Positions 27,388 through 37,278 of a DNA stretch of 64,000 nt are shown here, piece by piece. Within the stretch, counting starts at the first letter, position 1; every line of letters begins with the position of its first letter. This DNA is from Clostridiales bacterium. GTDB lineage: Bacteria; Bacillota; Clostridia; Christensenellales; UBA1242. The translations under genes were made by a program, and so were the position numbers. The notes beneath the pieces are model-generated. The model was not told the DNA's origin and ran no database searches. It saw only the letters and a list, made by a program, of their open reading frames with translations. The stretch is taken from positions 272,883 to 336,882 of the forward strand of contig CAKJYJ010000003.1 in assembly GCA_918262735.1 (NCBI GenBank), written 5' to 3'.

Positions 27388-29203
27388 TTGTTGCTCCTTT
27401 CAAGTGTTTTTGTATTTTTTCTGCCAGCTCTCTATTAATTCCCTTAATTAAACACAACTCATCAACGCTGGCATTCTTTATATTTTCTAATGTCTTAAAT
27501 TCAGTGTAGAGTGCAATTCTTTTTTTAAGCCCAATGCCATTAATCTCATCTAATGGGTCATGAAATTGTGATGAATTTCTTATGCTTCGGTGAAAAGTTA
27601 TCGCAAAACGGTGTGCCTCATCTCTTATTCTTTGAAGCAGTTTTAGCTCATCGCTAGAACGTTTTAGTATGATTGGTGCTTTATTACCAACAACATAAAT
27701 CTCTTCAAACTGTTTTGCAAGACTTATTATATTAATATCTGAGAACCCCGTTTCTTTTAGAACCTCATATGTGCTAGATAGTTGCCCTTTTCCACCATCA
27801 ATGATAATTAAATCTGGCTTGTTTGAAAAACTATCATCTTCACCCTTTTTAAGCTCGTTTAATCTTCTCTCTAATGTTTCTTTTAGTGATGCAAAATCGT
27901 CCGAACCTTCAACCGATTTTATCTTAAACTTTCTATACAGTTTTTTACTAGCCTCACCATTAATAAAAACAACCATACTTGCAACTTTGTTCGTGCCACT
28001 AATATGTGAAATATCATAACATTCCATTCTTTTGGGAATAGCTTTAAGTTCAAGTGTATTTTTTAGATTAATCAATGCCCCAACAGTTCGTCTGAACTTT
28101 AATTTATCTTCTCTAACTCTTTTATATAAATGTTCCTGAGCATTCTGTTCTGCCATTTTAATAATATTTGCCTTCGTTGAAATCTTTGGACAAGAAACCT
28201 GCGTTTTTGTGCCATATTGCACATTAAGAAAATCAACAAAATCGTCATTATTTAAATTGATATTGGTTAGTATTTCATCTGGCAAACTTTTATTTGAATA
28301 GTATGCAACAATAAAATCCTGTAAACTTTCAACCGGTGAAATTGATGCGTCCATAATTGAATAGTCCTGCACTCCAAGGATTTTTCCACTTCTAATAGTT
28401 AAAACACAAACCGCACCAAACTCATCATCGGTAATATAGGCAAATGCATCATATGATACATCTTTTGGAATATTAGAAACAACTTTATCTTTAAGTTTTT
28501 TTATAATTCTTAAATTATCTCTCATTTCTAATGCTTTTTCAAAGTTTTCAACGCTTGCAAAGTTGTTCATCTTTTCTGTTACTATTTGTTCAACTTCTTG
28601 GTCATTACCCCGTAAAAAATCCATTGCATTATGAACAATTTTATTATACTCCTCTTTGCTTACATAACCCATACAGGGAGCTTTACACAAACCGATACTA
28701 TAGTTTAAGCATGCCCTTTTAACATTTTTACCAAACTTTTGCCTACATTTTCTAACCGGAAACGCCATGTTTAATAGATTAAGAACATCTTTTGCAGAAA
28801 CACCTGTTATATATGGACCAAAATATTTTGAACCATCGTTTTTTATTTTTCTGGTTACTTCAAAATATGGAAAATCATCCTTTAAGTTAACTTTAATATA
28901 TGCAAATGTTTTAGAGTCTTTCAATAAAATATTATAAAAAGGTTGATATTTTTTAATTAAATTGTTTTCTAGTGCAAAAGCATCTTGTTCAGATGGAGTT
29001 AAATAATACTCAAAATCACAAACATGTTCAACCATCGCTTGAACTTTTGCTAGTTTGTGCGAATTATTAAAGTACTGGCTGACCCTATTTTTAAGATTTT
29101 TTGCCTTACCAACATAAATAACAGTGCCATTTTCATCTTTCATGATGTAAACGCCACTGTTTGTTGAAATATTATCTAACTTTTCCTTAATAATGCTGTT
29201 CAT
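27380..29203 (-). CDS. uvrC: Excinuclease ABC subunit C
   Basis: 607 residues. N-terminal GIY-YIG nuclease domain (SGVYIMKDENGTVIYVGKA, residues about 16-35), a Cys cluster (CRQKFGKNVKRACLNYSIGLCKAPC), UVR domain (about 200-235), the RNase H-like endonuclease core (ECYDISH; IIDGGKGQLSS) and C-terminal helix-hairpin-helix motifs. It makes both incisions in nucleotide excision repair with UvrB. It lies 3 nt after the phosphoglucomutase gene and overlaps tdk; uvrA and uvrB are not in the window. Confidence 0.97.
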   Translation of the reverse strand: MNSIIKEKLDNISTNSGVYIMKDENGTVIYVGKAKNLKNRVSQYFNNSHKLAKVQAMVEHVCDFEYYLTPSEQDAFALENNLIKKYQPFYNILLKDSKTFAYIKVNLKDDFPYFEVTRKIKNDGSKYFGPYITGVSAKDVLNLLNMAFPVRKCRQKFGKNVKRACLNYSIGLCKAPCMGYVSKEEYNKIVHNAMDFLRGNDQEVEQIVTEKMNNFASVENFEKALEMRDNLRIIKKLKDKVVSNIPKDVSYDAFAYITDDEFGAVCVLTIRSGKILGVQDYSIMDASISPVESLQDFIVAYYSNKSLPDEILTNINLNNDDFVDFLNVQYGTKTQVSCPKISTKANIIKMAEQNAQEHLYKRVREDKLKFRRTVGALINLKNTLELKAIPKRMECYDISHISGTNKVASMVVFINGEASKKLYRKFKIKSVEGSDDFASLKETLERRLNELKKGEDDSFSNKPDLIIIDGGKGQLSSTYEVLKETGFSDINIISLAKQFEEIYVVGNKAPIILKRSSDELKLLQRIRDEAHRFAITFHRSIRNSSQFHDPLDEINGIGLKKRIALYTEFKTLENIKNASVDELCLIKGINRELAEKIQKHLKGATNE

Positions 29204-29206
29204 TAA

Positions 29207-30841
29207 TTACTCTATTCCAAACAATTCCTTTTTGATTGCCTCAACAACTTCATTTGCAAGCTTTTTGCTCTCATCTAAAGTTTTTCCACTTGCGTGGATA
29301 TAAAATTTTAATTTAGGTTCGGTGCCACTTGGTCTTATAATAAATGAAAAATCTTTTGTTTTGTATTCAATAAAATTAGATTTTTCCAAACCTGTTTTAT
29401 CGGTTAAATAATCAACAACTTCTGTTATTTTTCTCTTTAAGAATACTTTAACACCTTTTTCTCTTAACTGATTAACACTTTCATTCATTCTTTCAAGTGC
29501 ATTTTCACCATCAAAAATAATGTGTGAGTTTAATGAATAAATATTGCCAAACTTAGAGTATATTTCATTTAAGTATTCTTCAACAGAGCTTCCAGAATTC
29601 TTCAAATAACTTGCAATTTCACAGAATTTTAGTAATGCAAAAATACCATCTTTATCATAAAAATTGTCTTTCACAATATAGCCACAACTTTCTTCATATG
29701 CCATAATAAAGCCATCTTTGCCATATTTATCTTCAAGAGCAACTTTTGCACGACCAAGATTTTTGAATCCGGTTAGCGTTTTCTCATATTTTATTCCATA
29801 GTAATCACACATATTAAAGAACATTGGAGATGAAACAACTGTTGAAACGGCAAATTTGTTCTTTTCTCTTTCATTGTTCTCAAAAATGTAGTTTAAGAAT
29901 AAGAATCCAATCTCATTACCAGTTAATTGTCTGTATCCTTTTGTGCTCTTTATCATTGCCCCCATTCTGTCGCCGTCTGGATCGGTTGCAACAATAACGT
30001 CAGCATCAAACATATCTGTTTTTTTAAGGCTTTCTTTATAAGAATCTACCATTTCAGGATTTGGATATGGACATGTTTTAAACATTCCGCTCGCATGTTT
30101 CTGGCTAAAAGGCGTTACTATTTTTTTAAACCCGGTTCCCTTTAGTGCTTTAATAACATACTCATACGCCGTACCGTTTAATGGCGTGTATATTATGTTT
30201 AATGATGAATTAAGCCTATTTTTATAAAATTCACCCAAAAAATTCTTTTTTACCCTGTTAGATATTCCGTGAATATTTCTATTATTGTGTTTTTTCGTTA
30301 AGTAATAGTTGTTGTAGAGTTCAACTTCATCTAGTTTTGAATATAATTTATTAATTTCCTTTTCAACGTCACCAGAAATTTGAATTCCATCACAACCAGA
30401 TATTTTTATTCCATTATATTCCTTTCTATTGTGGCTTGCGGTAATCATTATTCCCATATCTGATTTTGTTTGCCCTATTGAGAAAATTAAAACAGGAGTT
30501 GGAACAAAATGATTGTATAGATTTACATGTACCCCACCATCAGCCAACACTTTTGCAAAAATTTTAGAAAATTCCTTTGAATTGTTTCTTGTGTCGAACC
30601 CAATAACAATTCGATTATACCCCTTTTTTTGAAAATAAATTAAAACGGCATTTGCAAGTTTACAAATATTAACTTTGTTTAACCTGTTTGTTCCTAAATC
30701 CATTATTCCACGCAGTCCAGCGGTTCCAAATTCAAGTTTTCCACAAAAATTTGAATTAATATCCTCGTCTGTCATTTTTTGTAGCTGTTCTTTAATCTCT
30801 TTATCTTCAATATTCAACCATTTATTATACAGCTTATTCAT
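29207..30841 (-). CDS. Phosphoglucomutase/phosphomannomutase family
   Basis: 544 residues of the alpha-D-phosphohexomutase superfamily. Phosphoserine loop ITASHNRKEYNG (Ser near 137), metal loop DPDGDRMG (about 285), sugar loop YEESCGY, and phosphate-binding RPSGTEPKLKFY at the C-terminus. The length and order match the PgcA/PGM2 group, which interconverts glucose-1-phosphate and glucose-6-phosphate or pentose phosphates. The start at 30841 is preferred because GGAGG precedes it and the ATG overlaps the rmuC stop (ATGAATAA); an earlier ATG at 30856 lacks a ribosome site. Confidence 0.94.
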   Translation of the reverse strand: MNKLYNKWLNIEDKEIKEQLQKMTDEDINSNFCGKLEFGTAGLRGIMDLGTNRLNKVNICKLANAVLIYFQKKGYNRIVIGFDTRNNSKEFSKIFAKVLADGGVHVNLYNHFVPTPVLIFSIGQTKSDMGIMITASHNRKEYNGIKISGCDGIQISGDVEKEINKLYSKLDEVELYNNYYLTKKHNNRNIHGISNRVKKNFLGEFYKNRLNSSLNIIYTPLNGTAYEYVIKALKGTGFKKIVTPFSQKHASGMFKTCPYPNPEMVDSYKESLKKTDMFDADVIVATDPDGDRMGAMIKSTKGYRQLTGNEIGFLFLNYIFENNEREKNKFAVSTVVSSPMFFNMCDYYGIKYEKTLTGFKNLGRAKVALEDKYGKDGFIMAYEESCGYIVKDNFYDKDGIFALLKFCEIASYLKNSGSSVEEYLNEIYSKFGNIYSLNSHIIFDGENALERMNESVNQLREKGVKVFLKRKITEVVDYLTDKTGLEKSNFIEYKTKDFSFIIRPSGTEPKLKFYIHASGKTLDESKKLANEVVEAIKKELFGIE

Positions 30842-32135
30842 CACTTTCCTCCACATCTAATAAATCGGTGCCATCTTCCAAAACATCATAAACTTCATTT
30901 GATGAATCAATCGCAATATTTTTCAGTTTTCTTTCAATTGTTCTTGATTTCTTTGTTGCGTTATCTATTGTGTTTGAAATCTCATTAATCTTCTTTTGGG
31001 TTTTTGCAAGTAATTCAACAAATTTACCAAACTCTTGTTTTATTGTTCCAAGTAAATTCCACACCTCGCTAGACCTCTTTTCAATTGTTAGTGTTCTAAA
31101 TCCCATTTGTAAACTGTTTAGAAGAGATGCGAGTGTTGTTGGTCCACAAACTGTGATTTTAAAGTCACGTTGCAACGCTTCAACAAGCCCAGGTCTTCTT
31201 AAAACCTCGGCATACAGCCCCTCTATTGAAAGGTACATTACAGCAAAATCGGTTGTTGTTGGAACTTCAATATACTTTTCTTTAATTGATTTTGCTTCAT
31301 CTTTTATGCGTTTTTCTAATGCCTTTAAGCATTGTTCAATTTCTGTCACATCTCCCTTTTCACTTGCCTCACATAACCTTTGGTAGTCTTCAATTGGAAA
31401 TTTTGCATCAATCGGCAAATAAACTTGATTATTGTTACTTCCCGGAAGTTTAATAACATAGTCAACACGTTCTAAACTGCCTTCTTTTATAACCACCTGC
31501 GAAGCATATTGTTCAGGAGACATCATTTGTTCTAGTAAATTTCCAAGCTGAACCTCTCCCCAAATACCTCTAGTTTTTACATTTGTTAAAACTTTTTTAA
31601 GGTCTCCGACTCCACTGGCAAGATTTTTCATTTCACCAAGTCCCTCATAAACACTTTGAAGCCGTTGATTAATAATGTTGAACGATTCTGAAAGTCGCCT
31701 ATCTAAACTTGCATTTAATTTCTCATCAACTGTCTGCCTCATTTGTTCAAGTTTTTTTTCATTGTCGTTTTGAAGTCTAACAAGCCCCTCTTGCAAAACG
31801 ATAGTCGCATTTTTCATGCTCTCTGAATTATTTTCAAGAATCTTTGTCAGTCTATTCATAATTGCATCTAATTGTTGAAGTTCAAGAGATGCATTTTTTG
31901 TTATTGAATTTATTACACTATCATTATTAGATGCCATGCTGTTAATAATGATATTATTAATTCTCTCACTCAGTTTATTCTGCTCATCAAAACACATCTG
32001 AATATATTTTCTAAGCTCCATATAATCACGCTGAGTTACCCCGAATGTGCTGCTTTTTTTAGACAACAAAAAATATATATTGATGCCCATCAATATAACA
32101 ATTACACACAGACTAATAACTTCCAACGCAATCAA
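30834..32135 (-). CDS. rmuC: RmuC-family DNA recombination protein
   Basis: 433 residues. N-terminal membrane helix (about 4-24), a long coiled coil (about 40-165), then the RmuC domain with RGIWGEVQLGNLLEQ and PTTTDFAVMYLSIEGLYAEVL, which places a restriction-nuclease-like fold near the membrane. RmuC limits DNA inversions and acts in recombination or anti-foreign-DNA functions. The start codon is TTG, with GAGG 9 nt upstream; the gene overlaps the cca-like gene by 23 nt. Confidence 0.93.
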   Translation of the reverse strand: MIALEVISLCVIVILMGINIYFLLSKKSSTFGVTQRDYMELRKYIQMCFDEQNKLSERINNIIINSMASNNDSVINSITKNASLELQQLDAIMNRLTKILENNSESMKNATIVLQEGLVRLQNDNEKKLEQMRQTVDEKLNASLDRRLSESFNIINQRLQSVYEGLGEMKNLASGVGDLKKVLTNVKTRGIWGEVQLGNLLEQMMSPEQYASQVVIKEGSLERVDYVIKLPGSNNNQVYLPIDAKFPIEDYQRLCEASEKGDVTEIEQCLKALEKRIKDEAKSIKEKYIEVPTTTDFAVMYLSIEGLYAEVLRRPGLVEALQRDFKITVCGPTTLASLLNSLQMGFRTLTIEKRSSEVWNLLGTIKQEFGKFVELLAKTQKKINEISNTIDNATKKSRTIERKLKNIAIDSSNEVYDVLEDGTDLLDVEESDE

Positions 32136-33378
32136 TATTTTTTACCTCTTTTAATAAGCTAGACTTTTCATTTTCAACTTCGTTTTCAAATACTTCATCC
32201 AACAATCTTTTCAGAATATCCCCAATGTCTTTTTCTTTAATTTTGGGGTATGCTTTTTTAATATCATTGCCATCAATACATAAATCTTTAATTCTTACTG
32301 GTATTTTTTGATTAAGCAAATATCTGTAGAAGAAGTTGTATCTTTCATACAGTTTTCTGTTTGTGTACTTTAAGTACTCTCGTATAACATTAAAATTATC
32401 AAAATATTTGAAGAAATACTCTTTATTTCCTCTTCTGTTTAGTGCATCAAAATACCCACATACAATTTTTGAACAATAGTCCAAATTTTTACTACCAACG
32501 CACAAACCCTTACTTCCAAGCAGGTCTTTTAAATAGTAATCAACACAATCTGGATTGACCGCATTCACAATGTCGATTAATAAAGCAATAAATCTATCTT
32601 CCTCTTTAACGCTTTTAAGCATTGTGTATTTAACTTTATTGCAAGGAACATAAAAAGTTGGAAAAATGCCCAAATCATTAAACATTTCCATAGCTCTAAT
32701 ATGTGAATTTGGACGACTGTTTTCATATTTTCTATCAGCTTCAAGCATTAGTTTTAACTCGTTATATTTCCTTTGTCCAGAAATATCCTTTAGCCTATAA
32801 ACCATTTGCTTTGCTGTGTTATATGTTGACTTTTCAATCTTAAAATTTAGCTCTGAGGCCTGCCTTATCATTCTAAGAATTCTAAGACCGTCATTAATAA
32901 AAACAAATGATGGGGTTTCAACGCATTTTATTCTTTTTTTAGAAATGTCATAAGCACCAGAATATATGTCAACAAACCTATTCCTTGTAACACTATAATA
33001 AATTGTGTTACATGTAAAATCTCGCCTTTTTGCATCTTCCCTTATGTCGGAAACAAATTCAGTTATATCTGGAGTGTGCCTACCAGTATCATCATATATT
33101 TCTTTTCTGAAAGTTGTGTGTTCATACTCCTCATTACCAATTTTAATTAAAACGGTTCCCATTTTTTTGCTTTTGTCAACCACCTTAAAATCGCTGTATT
33201 TCAGCAGTGATTTTAACTCGGATGGTGATATTTCACTGGCAATGTCTATATCTGTTGCGCAAAAACCCATGAGGGCGTTTCTAACATACCCCCCAACGAT
33301 AAATAATTCGGCTCTATTCTTTAGTTTTAACGCAAGTTTTTCCAAATTAGCGCTAACTGGTATTTTTTTATTAGCCAT
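32113..33378 (-). CDS. CCA tRNA nucleotidyltransferase / poly(A) polymerase family
   Basis: 421 residues. Class II nucleotidyltransferase head: FIVGGYVRNALMGFCATDIDIAS (GG...R..L.G and DxD metal site, about residues 26-48), then RRDFTCNTIYY and the neck segment IRMIRQASELNF. It adds or repairs the 3' CCA of tRNAs, although both tRNA genes in this window encode CCA. The start at 33378 (MANKKIP) is fixed by a promoter ending 7 nt upstream; there is no Shine-Dalgarno. It heads the seven-gene operon ending in the MBL-fold hydrolase. Confidence 0.92.
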   Translation of the reverse strand: MANKKIPVSANLEKLALKLKNRAELFIVGGYVRNALMGFCATDIDIASEISPSELKSLLKYSDFKVVDKSKKMGTVLIKIGNEEYEHTTFRKEIYDDTGRHTPDITEFVSDIREDAKRRDFTCNTIYYSVTRNRFVDIYSGAYDISKKRIKCVETPSFVFINDGLRILRMIRQASELNFKIEKSTYNTAKQMVYRLKDISGQRKYNELKLMLEADRKYENSRPNSHIRAMEMFNDLGIFPTFYVPCNKVKYTMLKSVKEEDRFIALLIDIVNAVNPDCVDYYLKDLLGSKGLCVGSKNLDYCSKIVCGYFDALNRRGNKEYFFKYFDNFNVIREYLKYTNRKLYERYNFFYRYLLNQKIPVRIKDLCIDGNDIKKAYPKIKEKDIGDILKRLLDEVFENEVENEKSSLLKEVKNIDCVGSY

Positions 33379-33385
33379 GTCATTG

Positions 33386-33414
33386 AGTATAGCATATAAA
33401 CAAGTATAGCGCAA
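33386..33414 (-). promoter_or_regulatory. Promoter of the cca-rmuC-pgm-uvrC-tdk operon, leaderless geometry
   Basis: Minus strand TTGCGC (33409-33414), 17-nt spacer, TATACT (33386-33391), 7 nt, ATG at 33378. No ribosome binding site is available. Confidence 0.8.
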
Positions 33415-33458
33415 ATAAATTTTTAATTAGTTTCTACAAAATATTCAAACTTTGTTAT

Positions 33459-34439
33459 TTATAACAAATAATTCCTTAAAATTGCGTATGTCATATACAA
33501 AACATACAAAACTATTAAAACAATTCCCCACAACCTTGTGATTTGCATTTTTCTAATTGCAATAAACACAAAAAATAATGTTAGTACAAATAAAATCAAT
33601 AAATCAATAATTAATTCACTTGAAACACTAATGTTTGTTATTGTTCCAACCGCCCCCAATATTAAAACTATATTTAGAATGTTTGAACCAATAATGTTTC
33701 CAACAGCAAGGTCTGACTCTCCCTTTTTTGAAGCTATAATTGAGGTGGCAAGCTCTGGCAGGCTTGTTCCAAGAGCAACAATAGTTAATCCCACAAGGGT
33801 TTCACTCATTCCAGCCTTAATTGCTAAAAACTGGGCAGACCTAGAAACAAATTCACCCCCAAAAACAACAGCAACAAGACCAAGTATAACATAAACAACA
33901 ATTTGCCAATTTTTTAGGATTTTTGCATTTTCGTTTTGCTCTGTTTTTTCCTCTTTTTGCCCATTTTTTGCATTTTTAACGTTTTTAACAATATAGTACA
34001 CAAAGATAAGTAGCAATATGATGCTTTCAGTTCTGGAAATAATGTTATTTTCCTGTCCATTTAATAAAATATCACAAGAAAAAATCAATAATAAACCTGT
34101 AACTAAAATTAACATTGGAAAATCAAATTTTTTGCTTGATTCTTTAACTTTAACACAAGAAATAGTGGCAACAATTCCCAATATTAAAAGCATATTTGAT
34201 AAATTTGAACCAATAACATTACCAACTGCCATATCAACACTTCCCGATATTGCACTTGAAACGCTAACCGCAAGTTCTGGCAAACTTGTGCCAATTGCAA
34301 CAACTGTAAGACCAATTATTATTGCTGGAACTTTTAATTTTTTTGCAATTGCACTTGCTCCGGACACAAAAAAATCAGCCCCTTTTATTAGAAAAACGAG
34401 ACCCAAAATTAATAAACCAATATTTAGTAATATTTCCAT
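33459..34439 (-). CDS. Sodium/calcium exchanger family (CaCA, YrbG type)
   Basis: 326 residues, ten hydrophobic segments in two inverted halves, each with the alpha-repeat: VVAIGTSLPELAVSV followed by GNVIGSNLSNMLL near residue 50-85, and IVALGTSLPELATSI followed by GNIIGSNILNIVL near 215-255. The acidic Pro-Glu residues form the cation site. It would export Ca2+ or similar ions in exchange for Na+ or H+. There is no Shine-Dalgarno; TTGATT, 17 nt, TAAAAA (with extended TGC) ends 7 nt before the ATG, so this mRNA may also be leaderless, with a weaker -10 box. Confidence 0.93.
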   Translation of the reverse strand: MEILLNIGLLILGLVFLIKGADFFVSGASAIAKKLKVPAIIIGLTVVAIGTSLPELAVSVSSAISGSVDMAVGNVIGSNLSNMLLILGIVATISCVKVKESSKKFDFPMLILVTGLLLIFSCDILLNGQENNIISRTESIILLLIFVYYIVKNVKNAKNGQKEEKTEQNENAKILKNWQIVVYVILGLVAVVFGGEFVSRSAQFLAIKAGMSETLVGLTIVALGTSLPELATSIIASKKGESDLAVGNIIGSNILNIVLILGAVGTITNISVSSELIIDLLILFVLTLFFVFIAIRKMQITRLWGIVLIVLYVLYMTYAILRNYLL

Positions 34440-34493
34440 ACTTTAATTTTTAGCAAAAACAGCTAAAAAAATCAACAAGTTTTCAATTTTTGC

Positions 34494-34572
34494 AAAAAAA
34501 AACCATTGCAATTGCGACGCAATCTTGAATTACTACACGGTAAATCAAGCCCACAGTTGGTGAGTGCAATGG
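34494..34572 (-). terminator. Terminator built as a branched RNA with three hairpins, after ftsZ
   Basis: On the minus strand an 8-bp closing stem (CCATTGCA at 34565-34572 with TGCAATGG at 34503-34510) encloses three smaller hairpins: a weak CCA/TGG one (34550-34564), a 10-bp one CTTGATTTAC/GTAATTCAAG with one mismatch (34524-34549), and ATTGC/GCAAT (34511-34523). Nine T follow directly. It terminates ftsZ transcription but is far more elaborate than a normal terminator and may be the 3' end of a small RNA. Confidence 0.65.
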
Positions 34573-34595
34573 AATGGGAGTATTTTTTTAATTAT

Positions 34596-35816
34596 TTATC
34601 TATGTTCTCTAAGTTTTTTTAAGTATGGTGGAATAACATCATCTGGAACTTCAAGCCTTGATGTTTGAACACCATCATTGTTAACAAAATTTGCCTTAAC
34701 TTCAGGTTTAGCAAAAGCGTTTGGCTCTTTTTGTGTGTATGCAGTTTCTTGTTGTTGTGGATTTCTACCTATTGGAAAACCATCATATCTTCTATTTGAA
34801 AAATTATTTACAGCTTCAACATTTTGTTTAACTTTGTTAAGATTTTTATCTTCTAGAGTGTGATTCTCAGATTGGAAACCCGTTGCAATAATTGTAATTT
34901 CAACCTCGTCATTAAGCGATTCGTCAATTCCTGAACCAAAGATGATGTTACAATTTGCATCAACAACTTCTTTAACAAGGTCGGCAGCCTCATAAACTTC
35001 ATCTAATGGTAAGTCTAATCCACCTTTCACATTGATAATAACGCCCGTTGCGCCTTCAATTGTTGTTTCAAGAAGTGGACTAGAAACAGCTTGTCTAACA
35101 GCCTCAATCGTTTTATTTTCGCCTTTTGATCTACCAATACCCATATGAGCAAGTCCACGATTTTTCATTACAGAACGAACATCGGCAAAATCCAAATTGA
35201 TTAAACTTGGTGTTACAATTAAGTCAGAAATACCTTGAATACCTTGACGCAAAACATCATCAGCATACATAAATGCCTCAATGATTGGTGTTCCTTTTGG
35301 AACAAGTTTTAATAGTTTATCATTTGGAATTATAACCAATGTATCAACATATTTTCTTAAATTTTCAAGACCCTTTTCACAATTGTCTATTCTTGTTTTT
35401 CCTTCAAAACCAAAAGGTTTTGTTACAACTGCAATTGTTAATATTCCCATTTCTTTTGCAATTTGGGCAACAACTGGTGCAGCACCAGTTCCAGTTCCAC
35501 CGCCCATTCCGGCTGTTATGAAAACAAGGTCACAATCTTTTAACATTTCAGAAATACTTGCCTTGGATTCCTCTGCGGCCTTTTGACCAACTTCTGGGTC
35601 TGCCCCAGCACCAAGACCACGTGTTAATTTTTCACCGATTTGCAACCTGTGCTCTGCTTTAGAAAGCAAAAGTGCTTGTTTATCTGTGTTGATTGCAACA
35701 AATTGTGCGCTTGTGATATTTGCATCAATCATTCTGTTAACGGCATTATTTCCACCGCCACCAACACCTATAACTTTAATATTTGCTACCGCCCCAACAT
35801 TTAAATTATTATACAT
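34596..35816 (-). CDS. ftsZ: Cell division GTPase FtsZ
   Basis: 406 residues. Nucleotide-binding [14 protein letters not shown] near residue 18, tubulin signature [13 protein letters not shown] near 104, and the synergy-loop region ([11 protein letters not shown]). A linker of about 70 residues leads to the C-terminal peptide [10 protein letters not shown] that binds FtsA and other partners. It polymerises into the division ring. AAGGGAG is its ribosome site; it follows ftsA in the usual order, under the consensus promoter at 37107-37135. Confidence 0.98.
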   Translation of the reverse strand: MYNNLNVGAVANIKVIGVGGGGNNAVNRMIDANITSAQFVAINTDKQALLLSKAEHRLQIGEKLTRGLGAGADPEVGQKAAEESKASISEMLKDCDLVFITAGMGGGTGTGAAPVVAQIAKEMGILTIAVVTKPFGFEGKTRIDNCEKGLENLRKYVDTLVIIPNDKLLKLVPKGTPIIEAFMYADDVLRQGIQGISDLIVTPSLINLDFADVRSVMKNRGLAHMGIGRSKGENKTIEAVRQAVSSPLLETTIEGATGVIINVKGGLDLPLDEVYEAADLVKEVVDANCNIIFGSGIDESLNDEVEITIIATGFQSENHTLEDKNLNKVKQNVEAVNNFSNRRYDGFPIGRNPQQQETAYTQKEPNAFAKPEVKANFVNNDGVQTSRLEVPDDVIPPYLKKLREHR

Positions 35817-35834
35817 TTTTATTTACTCCCTTTT

Positions 35835-37001
35835 TTATCTTTTTGTTATTTTTTTTATTAAGTTCAAAAACCAATTGGTTTTACGCTTATTTTCCTGAGT
35901 TATACCCATATTCAAAAGACCAAGTTCAACAGAATAATTTGGTTTTGTGAATTGAAGGCTTGGTGGAGATATTATTTCAACATTTACCCCAAAGGTCTTT
36001 GATAAATAATCTCTCGCTCCTTTTATAAAACAAATTCCGCCGCCTGTCAAGTAAAATGGCATTTTATATAGTTGATTTTTGGGAATTGTGTCTAAACAAC
36101 GATTAATTAATGAACAAATCATATCTAATCTTGCACAAACTATTTCATTTGCTTCAACCATAGAAATTGGTATTGTTTGATTTTGCCTATGAACTTCATA
36201 CCCATCACCAAGTTCAGGAACAACAGACAAAACAATTTGTTTTTTCAGTTCTTCCGCTTCTCTATATGAAATGTTTAGGCACTCACTAAGGTCACTAACA
36301 ACCTGTCCACCCCCAGCAGAAAATGAATTCAAAAGCCTTAGTCCATTCCCCTCTGTTATTGACACCGATGAAGATATAAATCCGCAATCAATTATAACAC
36401 TTGGATTTTCCCTTTTACTTGGCGAAAGCAGATAGGTGTTTTCTGCAAGAGTGGCAGATATATATTCCACCAAACTTATTCCAAACTGCCTTAGTGCAAC
36501 GTTGACTTTTGAAATAAATTGTTTTTCTGCATAAATATAACTAATTTCACCACTAATTCTACTTGTTCTTTCCCCAATTGGATTAAGAAGTTTTCTTCCA
36601 TCATCCAAAATAAAATATATTGGCGAACAACTTATTAAAACATAATTAGGATTATCTTTAAGTTCATTTGATTGTTCATAAATATCAAGAACGTCCGCAT
36701 CTTCAAGTTTAAACTTATCACCGAAACTACGTACGAATGATTTTGTCATACAAGTACAAAAGTCCGCAGGTACTCCAACAAAAACTTTTTTGATATTCTC
36801 ACCCGCACTTATCTCAGCTTTTGCAAGAGCATTCCCAATATCCTCAACCAACTTTTCTGGCTCCACAAATTCTCCATTGTAGTAGCCACTATAACTTTGT
36901 TCAAATGAACCAATAACATTAATTGTGTTATTAATTCCCTTATTGCCAATGAAAACGCCAATTTTTGATGTGCCAATTTCCATTACAGCAACATTTTTCA
37001 T
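35835..37001 (-). CDS. ftsA: FtsA-like actin-fold cell division protein
   Basis: 388 residues, ASKHA/actin fold. Phosphate-1 loop AVMEIGTSKIGVFIG (residues 5-19), SHS2-type subdomain (about 85-165), phosphate-2 SVIIDCGFISSSVSI (about 211), and adenosine loop YLTGGGICFIKG (about 318). It ends with a basic, Trp/Phe-containing amphipathic helix (TNWFLNLIKKITKR), the membrane-targeting sequence that ties FtsZ to the membrane. It is divergent but its place directly before ftsZ supports the call. The GGAGGAG ribosome site is about 14 nt from the ATG, longer than usual. Confidence 0.88.
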   Translation of the reverse strand: MKNVAVMEIGTSKIGVFIGNKGINNTINVIGSFEQSYSGYYNGEFVEPEKLVEDIGNALAKAEISAGENIKKVFVGVPADFCTCMTKSFVRSFGDKFKLEDADVLDIYEQSNELKDNPNYVLISCSPIYFILDDGRKLLNPIGERTSRISGEISYIYAEKQFISKVNVALRQFGISLVEYISATLAENTYLLSPSKRENPSVIIDCGFISSSVSITEGNGLRLLNSFSAGGGQVVSDLSECLNISYREAEELKKQIVLSVVPELGDGYEVHRQNQTIPISMVEANEIVCARLDMICSLINRCLDTIPKNQLYKMPFYLTGGGICFIKGARDYLSKTFGVNVEIISPPSLQFTKPNYSVELGLLNMGITQENKRKTNWFLNLIKKITKR

Positions 37002-37067
37002 TTTTAAGTAACCACTCCTCCTTTATAAATTTGTGAATTATTTTGCCAAAATTATGTTCTTTTTGTC

Positions 37068-37087
37068 TTATGCAAAATTACGCATAA
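37068..37087. promoter_or_regulatory. Palindrome in the ftsA leader, possible operator
   Basis: TTATGC and GCATAA separated by 8 nt, about 20-40 nt downstream of the ftsA -10 box and before its ribosome site. Confidence 0.4.
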
Positions 37088-37106
37088 TTATTAATTGGTT
37101 GTTATT

Positions 37107-37135
37107 ATTATACATAATCATTCATCAGTTGTCAA
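37107..37135 (-). promoter_or_regulatory. Perfect consensus promoter of ftsA-ftsZ
   Basis: Minus strand TTGACA (37130-37135), 17-nt spacer, TATAAT (37107-37112): full match to the vegetative sigma consensus. Confidence 0.92.
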
Positions 37136-37227
37136 CGAAACATTAATAAAAATTTTATTATTTTCAATATTTTTTTTAATTAAATGCTGGTATTTTGTGT
37201 TTTTTATCAACTTTTTTATTATAAAAT

Positions 37228-37256
37228 TTGCTTTTTATTACAAAATTTGATAAAAT
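37228..37256 (+). promoter_or_regulatory. Promoter of the 152-residue gene
   Basis: TTGCTT (37228-37233), 17-nt spacer, TAAAAT (37251-37256), followed by GGAGG at 37268. Confidence 0.75.
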
Positions 37257-37278
37257 ACGGCAAAGGTGTGGAGGAAAA

